Below, piece by piece: positions 42,016-50,622 of a stretch of DNA of 64,000 nt (position 1 is the stretch's first letter; each line of letters starts with the position of its first letter). Source of the stretch: Flavobacterium sp. CF108 (GTDB taxonomy: Bacteria > Bacteroidota > Bacteroidia > Flavobacteriales > Flavobacteriaceae). The notes beneath the pieces are model-generated. The model searched no databases. It saw only the letters and a list, made by a program, of their open reading frames with translations, and was not told where the DNA came from. The translations under genes and the position numbers were made by a program. Location of the stretch: NCBI RefSeq assembly GCF_900129795.1, contig NZ_FQWW01000004.1:248001-312000 (forward strand), written 5' to 3'.

Positions 42016-44022
42016 TTACAGTTTTTTAAATCTAATTGCTGTTCCGCCCGCTCCGCCTAATTTTAATTTTAGCGAATCTGAAGCTTTTACTGTTTTCTTT
42101 GAAATTGCTACTGCTTCAGGATTGTGTTTTTGATCTGTTCCTTCTGCATCGGCATAAATTTGTGCTTCGTAAGTTGCATTTTTATCTAAGAATGATAATG
42201 AAATTTCAAGATCTCTTGGATTTTCATTTGTGATGCTTCCTAAAAACCAATCGGCGCTGTTTCTGTCTTTACGAGCCGTTGTGATATATTGACCAATTTC
42301 TCCGTTTAATACTTTTGTGTCTTCCCAATCTGTCGGAACATCTTTTAAGAATTGCAATGCTGGTTTTCCTTCGTAGTTTTCAGGAAGATCGGCAAGCATT
42401 TGAATTGGAGAATAAGTCGTTACATAAATCGCCAATTGCTGCCCAACTGTTCCCTGAATTCTTTTTCCCGGATAACCTTGTTTTACCTCAACATCAAAAA
42501 TTCCCGGTGTAAAATCCATCGGTCCAGAAAGTAATCTTGTAAACGGAATTATGCTTAAATGATTCGGCGGATTTCCTTCGCTCCAAGCATTGTATTCTTG
42601 TCCGCGCGCTGCTTCTCTCGAAACCATGTTCGGAAAAGTTCTACGTTCTCCAGTATCTTTTATCGATTCGTGGTATAAAACGGCTAAATCATATTGTGCC
42701 GCCTTTTCTAAAATGTATCTGAAATAATTTACTCCAAATTGCCCAAAATGCATTTGTTTCATATTTAATTTAGAACCTACATGACCAATTTTTACGGTAT
42801 GAATTCCAAGTTTTTTGTATAAGGCAAAACCTTCGTCAACTTGTTTTAAATAATTAATCAAGTTTGAACCTGTTTCGTGATATCCGATTAATTCGATATT
42901 CTTTTTCTTTCCGTACTCGACTACTTTTTCTAAGTCAAAATTGTCTGCATTTTGAGTAAAACTGAACATGTGCATACGGTTTTCATACCAACCCGGTGTC
43001 CAGCCTTTGTTCCAGCCTTCGATCAATAAATGATTAAAACCTTCTTTAGCCGTAAAATCCATATATTCTTCGGCGTGTTTTGTGGTTGCACCTTGTTTGT
43101 CGCTTTCCCAAAAAGTATATTTTCCAATGTGCATTCCCCACCAAATTCCTAAATATTTATAGGGTTTGAAATAGCTGTTTGTGTTTTTTAATTTGTTTGG
43201 TTCGTTTAGATTTAAAATCAAATAAGACATAATTAAATCTGCTGGTTTTTCGCCTATTTGAATGGTTCTCCAAGATGAAGTGAACGTATCTTTTACACGA
43301 ACTTTTACGCCGTCTGACCAAGGTACAAGATCGGTTTTTAATTGTGTTCCAACATTGTTTACCAAAGTTGTGCTGGCGTAATCAATTAGATTTGCTTCAT
43401 GAAAGCTCAAGGCTAATCCGCTTTTACTTTCTATAGTTAATGGAGTTAAAACGGTGTCCAGTTTACTAACCGGCGCGGCTTCAAATAAATATTCGTCTCG
43501 GTTTTCTCTGTTGGCCGGAATCCACCATGCTTTTCCATCTTCTTTTAAATTAAAAGTCGTTTTTTCATCCATAATGAAAATACTGTCTTTTACATTTTGT
43601 TTTGGATATACATATCGAAAGGCAACTCCGTCATCGAAAGCCCTAAACTGAATTTCCAATTTACGTTTGTTTCCTGTTTTTTGCTGTAATTCTACAGATA
43701 ACTGATTGTAATGGTTTCTAATGTTTTTCTTTTCTCCCCAAACTTGTTCCCAGGTTTCATCAAAAGTGGAGTTTTTGACATTTTTGATTTCGAAGTTGGT
43801 ACTGAAATCTTCATTTCCTTTCAGTAAAAATCCTAAATCCGATGGTGTAATTACTTCGGTTTTTCCGTGTGAAACGGCATATTTAGGAGCATTTTTTACA
43901 AGCTCAAATTTGATTTTATTTTGCCCGTTTGGCGACACTAGTTCGTACGCATTTTTATTTTTCTGACTGTATCCAATCGAAACTGAAAGTAATAAAGCGG
44001 GAAGAATGAGGTAATTTTTCAT
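42016..44022 (-). CDS. GH97 alpha-glycosidase
   Basis: A 668-residue exported glycoside hydrolase of family 97 (signal peptide 1-19, SIGYSQ). N-terminal beta-supersandwich, then the barrel with WWGMHIGKYTFWE, the GYHETGSN motif, and LYHESIKDTGERRTFPN with SREAARGQEY. At the position of the retaining-type Asp nucleophile it reads VKIGHVGS, so it looks like the inverting subgroup (SusB-like alpha-glucosidase). Family members also act on alpha-galactosides. Its role in this locus is not obvious. Confidence 0.9.
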   Translation of the reverse strand: MKNYLILPALLLSVSIGYSQKNKNAYELVSPNGQNKIKFELVKNAPKYAVSHGKTEVITPSDLGFLLKGNEDFSTNFEIKNVKNSTFDETWEQVWGEKKNIRNHYNQLSVELQQKTGNKRKLEIQFRAFDDGVAFRYVYPKQNVKDSIFIMDEKTTFNLKEDGKAWWIPANRENRDEYLFEAAPVSKLDTVLTPLTIESKSGLALSFHEANLIDYASTTLVNNVGTQLKTDLVPWSDGVKVRVKDTFTSSWRTIQIGEKPADLIMSYLILNLNEPNKLKNTNSYFKPYKYLGIWWGMHIGKYTFWESDKQGATTKHAEEYMDFTAKEGFNHLLIEGWNKGWTPGWYENRMHMFSFTQNADNFDLEKVVEYGKKKNIELIGYHETGSNLINYLKQVDEGFALYKKLGIHTVKIGHVGSKLNMKQMHFGQFGVNYFRYILEKAAQYDLAVLYHESIKDTGERRTFPNMVSREAARGQEYNAWSEGNPPNHLSIIPFTRLLSGPMDFTPGIFDVEVKQGYPGKRIQGTVGQQLAIYVTTYSPIQMLADLPENYEGKPALQFLKDVPTDWEDTKVLNGEIGQYITTARKDRNSADWFLGSITNENPRDLEISLSFLDKNATYEAQIYADAEGTDQKHNPEAVAISKKTVKASDSLKLKLGGAGGTAIRFKKL

Positions 44023-44047
44023 GATATTTTTCTTAATTCATTTTTAA

Positions 44048-44082
44048 TAAATCGGGCGTTGGCAGGGCTTTCGCCCGATTTA
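44048..44082. terminator. 11-bp perfect stem after GH31, possible terminator
   Basis: TAAATCGGGCG (44048-44058) and CGCCCGATTTA (44072-44082) are perfect complements with a 13-nt loop. Confidence 0.5.
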
Positions 44083-44234
44083 GAAACTCAACAAAAACTT
44101 ATTTTTAATGCTGTATGTGATTTTTAAACACATAGAGACATAGATTTACTAAACTTACAAAAGGCGTTTCACTTGTTTAAACAAACATAGCTGGATTTGA
44201 ATATTAGACTTTCACATCTACCTTATCTCGTAAA

Positions 44235-44370
44235 GATTTTATATCGGTAGAAAAAAAAGATAAATCCGTTTCCAGTGTCCCGTTAGGGACTATATGTTTT
44301 TCAAAATTTGTTTAGTCCCTAACGGGACAAAATTATAATGCGAAATATTTTTTTCTACCGATATAAAATC
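44235..44370. repeat. Nested inverted repeats with TATCGGTAG/CTACCGATA and GTCCCGTTAGGGAC
   Basis: An outer 23-bp perfect stem (44235-44257 and 44348-44370) encloses a 17-bp perfect stem (44276-44292 and 44313-44329). The CTACCGATA word links it to the elements at 22101 and 35908. Confidence 0.9.
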
Positions 44371-44425
44371 CCTACGGGATAAAACACAATCGGCATAATT
44401 GCATTATTTCTATGTGTTTATTTTT

Positions 44426-44546
44426 TGCCGCAGATTACACAGATTAAAATGATTTTTTTAAATTCTTTGTGTTTATTTTTTCACGCAGATTCTGCAGATT
44501 TATAATTCTCAATTTTTAATCCTTTTAATCTGTGTAATCTGTGGCA
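44426..44546. repeat. 24-bp inverted repeat (CAGATTACACAGATT words)
   Basis: Arms 44426-44449 and 44523-44546 match at 23 of 24 positions. Between them lies another CGCAGATTCTGCAGATT word. Confidence 0.88.
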
Positions 44547-44553
44547 TTTATCT

Positions 44554-46953
44554 TTATTTTATCCACTCTGTTTTAAAAGTGGTTTTTCCGTTTAATGGGT
44601 TTGCAGTTACTTCAAAATTGTTTCCGTTTTTGGTCAATTTTATTTCCTGAACTGTAGTGTCATTTGGCAAAAATACTTTGGCTGTCGCCGAAGTTGTTTT
44701 ATCACTTGCATATACTTTTAAAGTTAATTTACTCCAATCCATGTCTTTTGTAGATTGTGCTAAACCAATGTGAGGCAATGCTGTTCCGTCTTTTACCAAA
44801 ACTACGATTGGCACTTCGCCAGCTTTAATTTTATGCCAGCCAGATTGATACACTTTTTTAGTTTGGTAATCGATCCAAGTTCCTTCCGGAAGATAAACAT
44901 CTCTTTCTGTTACTTCTTCAAAAAGCGGTGCAACCAAAATACTTGATCCGAATAAATATTCATTATCGACTAACCAAGCTCCCGGATCGTTTGGATATTC
45001 TACAAATAAAGCACGCATCATTGGCAATCCTTTTTGAGAACTTTCTTTTGCCTGAGCGTAGATATACGGCATTAATTCGTAACGCATATTATCGGCTTTT
45101 CTAAATCCTTCAAGGAAATCTTTGCTGTATAACCAAGGCTCACGCGGAGGTTCGCCGTGGCTTCTTACATGTGAAGTAAACATCCCGAATGGTGCCCATC
45201 TTCTGTATAAATTCTCCGGAGATTTTGTAGCAAATCCTCCAACATCATGACTCCAGAAACTGAATCCACTTAAGCCTAATGAAAGTCCGCCGCGTAATTC
45301 TGCCGACATTGCTCCATTTGAAGTTTCGGCATCTCCTCCCCAATGTAGAGGATAACGCTGAGATCCAGCCCATGTACTTCTTGCCCAGATTAAAGTGTAT
45401 CCTTTTTCTTTTTGTGTAATTTCGGCGACAGCCTTATTATATCTTAATGGGTATAAATTGTGTTCATAAAATCCTGTTCTTCCTGAATGGTAAATTCCGT
45501 CTGGCGGTGCAGCTTCTCCAAAATCAACTTTGAAAACTGAAACTCCTTCATCAAATAATTTTTTCAATTTTGCCTGATACCATGTTACTGTTTCTGGATT
45601 TGAGAAATCTAAAACAGCATCTTCATAAGGAAGATTTCCTTTTCTGTCTCTTACGGCTAAGTTTTTGTCCATGATTTCAGGGAACAAAGTATTCTTTGGT
45701 GTGAAATATGGTAATTGCCATAAACACACATGAAAACCATCTTCTTTTAAATCTGACATCATTTTTGTTGCATCAGGAAAACGAGCTTTTGCAAACTCAT
45801 AATTGTTTCTCCAATCTACATCAAACCAACCTGTATCAAAGTGAATAACATCTGTTGGGATTTTGTATTTGCGTAAATCTTTTGCTACTTCTCTTCCTTC
45901 TTTTTCTGAGAAATAAGTAATACGGCTCATCCAGAAACCGAATGACCAAAGCGGCGGCATTGCAGCTTTTCCGGTTAAATTGGTGTATTGATCTAAAACG
46001 TCTTTTGGCTCTCCAATGAAGAAAAACAAATCGGCTTCATCATCGCCAATGTACATTTCGTTGGCACTTCCAAAATATCTTCCAAAGTCAACGGTTATTG
46101 GTGTAGAATGATGCATAAAAACTCCGTAGCCGCGGCTGCTCATGTAAAACGGAATTGGTTTGTACATCGTTTCATTTTGGATTCCGTTTGCATCATCTGT
46201 CCATAAAACAACTTTTTGACCACGTTTATTGAACTGTGTGAAAGATTCTCCGCAGCCAAATATTTTTTCGTCTGGTTCTAAGCTAAAAGCTGCGCCCATA
46301 CTTCTTGAATAATCGCTGTTTCTGCGAACGTACGAGAACGGAAGTGTTGGTGTATAGGTGTTTTTAAAATCGGTATCATGAAGTGTGCTTGTCAGCAATT
46401 TTCCGTTTTCATCGTAAATTTTTACGTGCCACGGTTTTGTCAAAATTTCAACTCTTCCGTGTTTACTTGTATAACTGTGACCGCCCTCGATTTTAGAATA
46501 TTTCCATAATTCAGGATGATTTGGCGCAACACCGTCAACCAGCATCAAGGATTCTTTTTGTGGATGAAATTGCGGACCTGAAGTTGTTTTTATTCTGATG
46601 GTTCTGTCTGAAACAAACTGAATTTCGAATGGTAAAACAGGAGATTCTTCATATTCTGTTGTTGGAAATTCGTTTGCTTTTTCTACATCTGGTTTCATCA
46701 TCATATTGTTGAAAGCCTGACGTGTTTTGTAATTGTATCTCAGATATTTTATGGTTCCTTTTCCGGTTGCAGGATCAAAAGAAGCCAATTCATCTGCAAA
46801 ATAAAAAGTGTTCAGGTAATTCTGAAAATCTTTACTGATATCAATTGGTGCGTTTAATACATCTGCATTTTGGATTTGCGCCGATGCTTTTGGCGTAAGC
46901 AGCAATCCAAAAATACAGATTGAAAACAAAGTGGTTAGTTGTGCGTTTTTCAT
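44554..46953 (-). CDS. GH31 alpha-xylosidase
   Basis: A 799-residue exported GH31 enzyme (signal 1-25). Catalytic nucleophile Asp477 is in VFKVDFGEAAPPDG and the acid/base Asp541 in HWGGDAETSNG. HFDTGWFDVDW and GFWMSRITYFSE fit the YicI-like alpha-xylosidase subgroup rather than alpha-glucosidases (which have DMNE-type motifs). It would remove alpha-1,6-xylose from xyloglucan oligosaccharides. It lies downstream of GH2 across a repeat-filled gap. Confidence 0.9.
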   Translation of the reverse strand: MKNAQLTTLFSICIFGLLLTPKASAQIQNADVLNAPIDISKDFQNYLNTFYFADELASFDPATGKGTIKYLRYNYKTRQAFNNMMMKPDVEKANEFPTTEYEESPVLPFEIQFVSDRTIRIKTTSGPQFHPQKESLMLVDGVAPNHPELWKYSKIEGGHSYTSKHGRVEILTKPWHVKIYDENGKLLTSTLHDTDFKNTYTPTLPFSYVRRNSDYSRSMGAAFSLEPDEKIFGCGESFTQFNKRGQKVVLWTDDANGIQNETMYKPIPFYMSSRGYGVFMHHSTPITVDFGRYFGSANEMYIGDDEADLFFFIGEPKDVLDQYTNLTGKAAMPPLWSFGFWMSRITYFSEKEGREVAKDLRKYKIPTDVIHFDTGWFDVDWRNNYEFAKARFPDATKMMSDLKEDGFHVCLWQLPYFTPKNTLFPEIMDKNLAVRDRKGNLPYEDAVLDFSNPETVTWYQAKLKKLFDEGVSVFKVDFGEAAPPDGIYHSGRTGFYEHNLYPLRYNKAVAEITQKEKGYTLIWARSTWAGSQRYPLHWGGDAETSNGAMSAELRGGLSLGLSGFSFWSHDVGGFATKSPENLYRRWAPFGMFTSHVRSHGEPPREPWLYSKDFLEGFRKADNMRYELMPYIYAQAKESSQKGLPMMRALFVEYPNDPGAWLVDNEYLFGSSILVAPLFEEVTERDVYLPEGTWIDYQTKKVYQSGWHKIKAGEVPIVVLVKDGTALPHIGLAQSTKDMDWSKLTLKVYASDKTTSATAKVFLPNDTTVQEIKLTKNGNNFEVTANPLNGKTTFKTEWIK

Positions 46954-47163
46954 TAGTTAATTTATTCTATTTGTTAGTTCCTCCTGGAAGGTTTTTTCAA
47001 ACCTTCCAGGTTTAATTTTTTCTTCTATTTAAAATCTAATTATACATTTTATTCATCCTGCAAGGTTTTCGAAACCTTGTAGGTTTATATTTTTTCCTCT
47101 ATTTAAAATCTCATTATACCTACAAGGTTTGAAAAACCTTGCAGGAACGTTGACGTTATATTA
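46954..47163. repeat. Repeat block between GH2 and GH31: CCTGCAAGG element copy B
   Basis: A hairpin CCTGGAAGG/CCTTCCAGG (46983-47010) is followed by the 27-bp inverted pair 47057-47083 and 47119-47145 (CCTGCAAGG / CCTTGTAGG), which is near-identical to 29445-29527. A TTTTTCyTCTATTTAAAATCTmATTATA word is repeated directly within it. Confidence 0.88.
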
Positions 47164-49653
47164 TTATTCTGTTGTAATTACTATTGTTGCGGGTTTTAAT
47201 CCGTTTGCCTTTGCGGTTAGTTCCAGTCTTCCTGATTTATCTCCAGATTGAACGATTACTAAACATTTTCCATTTAAAGCGGTATGTTTTGAACCTTTAT
47301 ACGATTCGTGACTTACGGGATCTCCGCTGCAAACGCCTACGATTTTTCCGTTTCCTGTTAATGAAAAGTTGATTTCGTTATTGGCGTTTGGAACCAAAGT
47401 TTCTTTACCATCTAAAATATCTACGGTTACAAATGACAAATCATTTTTGTCTGCTTTAATAGTACTTCTGTCCGCTGTTAGTTTTAATTGCGAAGGATTT
47501 CCGGCTGTTTTGATTTCTTTTTCTAAAACAACTTTTCCGTTTTTACGAGAAATTACTTTTAGAGTTCCCGGCTGAAAAGGGACTTCCCAAATTACGTGTA
47601 AATCATCTCCTTTTTTGCTTCTTTTTCCAACTGATTTTCCGTTTACGAAAAGTTCCACTTCATCGGCATTATTATAGTAGGCCCAAACGTCGACAGTTTG
47701 TCCGGCTTTCCAGTTCCAATGCGGAAAAATGTGAAGTACGGTTTTGTCTGTCCATTCACTTTGGTACATATAATAAACATCTTTTGGGAAACCGGCTAAA
47801 TCTACAATTCCGAAATAGGAACTTACTGACGGCCATTCATATGGGGTTGGTTCTCCGATATAATCAAAACCTGTCCAGATATACATTCCCGAAAGGAAAT
47901 CGTATTTTTTAATCACTTTCCAGGTTGCTTCGTGCGTTGAGCCCCAAGGTGCCTGTACCTGATCGTAAGCTGAAACGGTATTACCCGGATTTCCATCTGT
48001 AAATTTAAGGTCCCATCTTACCGGCCATTTTTTAATCGAATCAGAAACGGCATCGTAATAACCGCGAGTTTCTAAAGCCGAAGTAGTTTCGGTTGCGATG
48101 AAAGGAATTCCAGGGAAATTCTTTTGATGATATTGATAGGTTTGATGTGCATAATTATATCCGATTAAGTCTAAAATACCAGATTTTGCAATAGCGTTAA
48201 ACTGAACATTCTTTTTTTCGAATTGTAATGTTACGGCATCAATATTCATATTTACCGGCGGGTTCATTGCTGCTGTAAGCGGACGGGTTTTGTCATTTAT
48301 TCGAACGATTTCTGCCAATTCTTTTGCAATTTCAACACCTGTTTCATTCCATTGTTCCGGAATTTCGTTTCCAATACTCCATATAAAAATACTTGGGTGA
48401 TTTCGGTCACGGCGCAATTGATCAACTAAATCTTTTCTATGCCATTTGTCCCAATCATTTGCGTAATCGTATTTGGTTTTGTTTTGTTTCCACATATCAA
48501 AAGCTTCATCCATTACAATGAAACCCATTTTATCACATAAATCTAAAAGTTCCGGGGCAGGTGGATTATGAGAAGTTCTGATTCCGTTTACGCCCATTTC
48601 TTTCAGAATTTCTAACTGACGTTCGATTGCACGCGTGTTGATTGCAGAACCTAACGGGCCTAAATCGTGATGCATGCAGACTCCTTTTATTTTGACTTGA
48701 TTTCCGTTTAAAATAAAACCTTTGTTCAAATCAAACTTAAAATCCCTGATTCCGAAATTGGTTTTGTATTGATCAACGATTTTATCATCAACAGAAATCT
48801 CCGTAACAACTGTATACAATTCTGGTTTTTCAACTGACCATAAAACTGGCGATTCTACTTCTGCTTTTACATTTAGCAATGTGCCGCTTTTTGGAGTAAG
48901 CGTTATATATGTAGTGGAGCCTGATGTAACTTTTTTATCTTCCTTATAAATGGTAGTTATTAATGTTAACTTTTTTGATTCTGAATAATCGTTCTGAATT
49001 CTAGTTTCAATATTTACAGAAGCTTTTTCGGCAGTAACTTTTGGAGTTGTAACATAAGTTCCCCAATGTTCAACATGCAATTTATCTGTAGTTTCTAACC
49101 AGACATTTCTAAAAATTCCTGATCCTGAATACCATCGTGAATTTGGTTGTTTTGAATTGTCAACCTTTACAATTATTTCGTTGGTTTTTTCTCCATAATT
49201 TAGGTATGGCGAAAGGTCATATTGAAAGCCAATATATCCGTTTGGACGTTTTCCTAAATAATGTCCGTTTATCCATACTTCGCTGTTTTTGTAAACGCCA
49301 TCGAAGGCTATTGATATTGTTTTATTTATATCTTCAGATGGGATTTTAAAAGTTTTTTTATACCACCCTAAGCCTCCGCTTAATGATCCGCCACCATATC
49401 CTGCCGGACTTTTTTCATCAAATTTTCCTTCAATGCTCCAATCATGCGGAACATCTAAGGTTCTCCATTTGGTTGAAGCTCCAATTGTATCTTTATCTAT
49501 TATACTATCATTTAAATGAAAACTCCAGTCTGCATTAAAAGAGATTTTTCGGTTTGAAAAAGCATCTTCTTTTTTACTGCAGGAGCTTAATAAAAACATC
49601 GCAGAAAAAATCAAAACTGAAAGTCTGCTTAGATATTTAAATGTGGTTTTCAT
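47164..49653 (-). CDS. GH2 beta-galactosidase-like lipoprotein
   Basis: An 829-residue GH2 enzyme with a lipobox at Cys25 (FLLSSC). Jelly-roll domain from about 55-195, immunoglobulin-like domain to about 305, then the barrel with the acid/base Glu430 in WSIGNEIPEQW and nucleophile Glu522 in FIATETTSALETRGYY. A C-terminal DUF4982-like region follows. Could remove beta-galactose from xyloglucan side chains. The ATG at 49653 was chosen since it starts the signal peptide and follows a -7 box; the frame also runs back to 49683. Confidence 0.92.
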   Translation of the reverse strand: MKTTFKYLSRLSVLIFSAMFLLSSCSKKEDAFSNRKISFNADWSFHLNDSIIDKDTIGASTKWRTLDVPHDWSIEGKFDEKSPAGYGGGSLSGGLGWYKKTFKIPSEDINKTISIAFDGVYKNSEVWINGHYLGKRPNGYIGFQYDLSPYLNYGEKTNEIIVKVDNSKQPNSRWYSGSGIFRNVWLETTDKLHVEHWGTYVTTPKVTAEKASVNIETRIQNDYSESKKLTLITTIYKEDKKVTSGSTTYITLTPKSGTLLNVKAEVESPVLWSVEKPELYTVVTEISVDDKIVDQYKTNFGIRDFKFDLNKGFILNGNQVKIKGVCMHHDLGPLGSAINTRAIERQLEILKEMGVNGIRTSHNPPAPELLDLCDKMGFIVMDEAFDMWKQNKTKYDYANDWDKWHRKDLVDQLRRDRNHPSIFIWSIGNEIPEQWNETGVEIAKELAEIVRINDKTRPLTAAMNPPVNMNIDAVTLQFEKKNVQFNAIAKSGILDLIGYNYAHQTYQYHQKNFPGIPFIATETTSALETRGYYDAVSDSIKKWPVRWDLKFTDGNPGNTVSAYDQVQAPWGSTHEATWKVIKKYDFLSGMYIWTGFDYIGEPTPYEWPSVSSYFGIVDLAGFPKDVYYMYQSEWTDKTVLHIFPHWNWKAGQTVDVWAYYNNADEVELFVNGKSVGKRSKKGDDLHVIWEVPFQPGTLKVISRKNGKVVLEKEIKTAGNPSQLKLTADRSTIKADKNDLSFVTVDILDGKETLVPNANNEINFSLTGNGKIVGVCSGDPVSHESYKGSKHTALNGKCLVIVQSGDKSGRLELTAKANGLKPATIVITTE

Positions 49654-49680
49654 AGATAGTAGTTTTTGTGGTTTGTATAA

Positions 49681-49688
49681 CAAATATA
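49681..49688 (-). promoter_or_regulatory. -7 promoter box for the GH2 gene, with upstream inverted repeat
   Basis: TATATTTG on the minus strand, 28 bp before the ATG. Upstream lies an 11-bp inverted repeat, ACCGATAGGTG (49694-49704) against CCCCTACCGGT (49716-49726), 9 of 11 matched, plus the palindrome CTACCGGTAG (49719-49728). A promoter inside the PUL, possibly regulated. Confidence 0.45.
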
Positions 49689-49747
49689 AACATACCGATA
49701 GGTGTCTGTATCGATCCCCTACCGGTAGTTTTCTTTTTTATAATGTA

Positions 49748-50602
49748 TTATGGTTTAGGCTTGTAGTGAAAAACGATTAAACAAACGCCTTCACCTTTTC
49801 TGCTTTGGTTACGAATAACGGCCAGACGCAATGAATTATCTTTAAGTTCAACCACTTTTACACTGTACCAAATAGCACAATCTGCATAATAATCTCCACC
49901 ATACAACATCTCTACGCCTCCATTAAAAATTAATTTATTATTGGCGATTTCAAAACTATAAGTTCCTTTTTTAGTTGTCTGCACATTACTGCTAATTGCC
50001 GTTTGTTTTACGGTAGTATTGTAACCTCCGTTCAAATCAAAATACATTTCTCCCCAGTCTTTGCTTGGCATGATCCATGAATTACTTGCATAATCCGGAA
50101 ACCAGTTCCAGTTGTCTCCAGAGGCTGCTGGATAATCTAAACCTGCCCAGCCAACCGGATCAATAAAATCCAGAACCCAAGTTTTACCTGCTACGCCATT
50201 AGTCAGCATTGCCCATTTTGGATCGCTGAAATATGTTTCGTCATTTTCTTCAACATTTACTTCTACCGGGGCTGCATCTACAGAACCTCCTCTTGTGTAA
50301 GCGGTAAAATAAACCGTATACTTTCCTGCAAAAGGAAATGTAATTTGATCTTCGCCTTTATTAGAATGTCCTAATTCATTGCCATTTCCGTCTACATATC
50401 TCCAGTATGGAATTACATCAGAATCTTGATTTTTTAAGGTTACTATATTCTTATTTGCAGCATTCTGTGTTACCGAAAACTTAAGTGTTGACGGTGTTAA
50501 AGTTATTGCTGGCAAACTCTCGCGATCTTCTACCGGCTCGCATGAAAACAGTAGTGAGCTTAGGGTTATTGCAGCTATTAAAATATATAATATACGTTTC
50601 AT
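49748..50602 (-). CDS. PUL surface glycan-binding-type lipoprotein
   Basis: A 284-residue lipoprotein (lipobox LLFSC, Cys21) right after SusD. An N-terminal PKD-like beta-sandwich (about 30-118; ITFPFAGKYTVYFTAYTRGG) is followed by a longer aromatic-rich beta domain (DNWNWFPDYASNSWI, WVLDFIDPVGWAG). It has no enzyme motif. Position and aromatic content suggest a surface glycan-binding protein, as often encoded after SusD. The specific ligand is inferred from the locus only. Confidence 0.75.
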   Translation of the reverse strand: MKRILYILIAAITLSSLLFSCEPVEDRESLPAITLTPSTLKFSVTQNAANKNIVTLKNQDSDVIPYWRYVDGNGNELGHSNKGEDQITFPFAGKYTVYFTAYTRGGSVDAAPVEVNVEENDETYFSDPKWAMLTNGVAGKTWVLDFIDPVGWAGLDYPAASGDNWNWFPDYASNSWIMPSKDWGEMYFDLNGGYNTTVKQTAISSNVQTTKKGTYSFEIANNKLIFNGGVEMLYGGDYYADCAIWYSVKVVELKDNSLRLAVIRNQSRKGEGVCLIVFHYKPKP

Positions 50603-50622
50603 AATAGTTTGTTTTTAGTTAA

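Larger units (their letters stand above)
44023..44553. other. 531-bp gap between GH31 and GH97: repeats only
   Basis: No gene is seen. It contains three separate inverted-repeat elements listed below (44048-44082, 44235-44370, 44426-44546). The gap is unusually long for a PUL operon and may hold a secondary promoter, but no confident -7 box was found. Confidence 0.7.

Noticed and set aside
44023..44553. A missed small gene in the long PUL gap
   Set aside because: All longer open stretches are explained by inverted repeats; no start with coding-like codon use was found.
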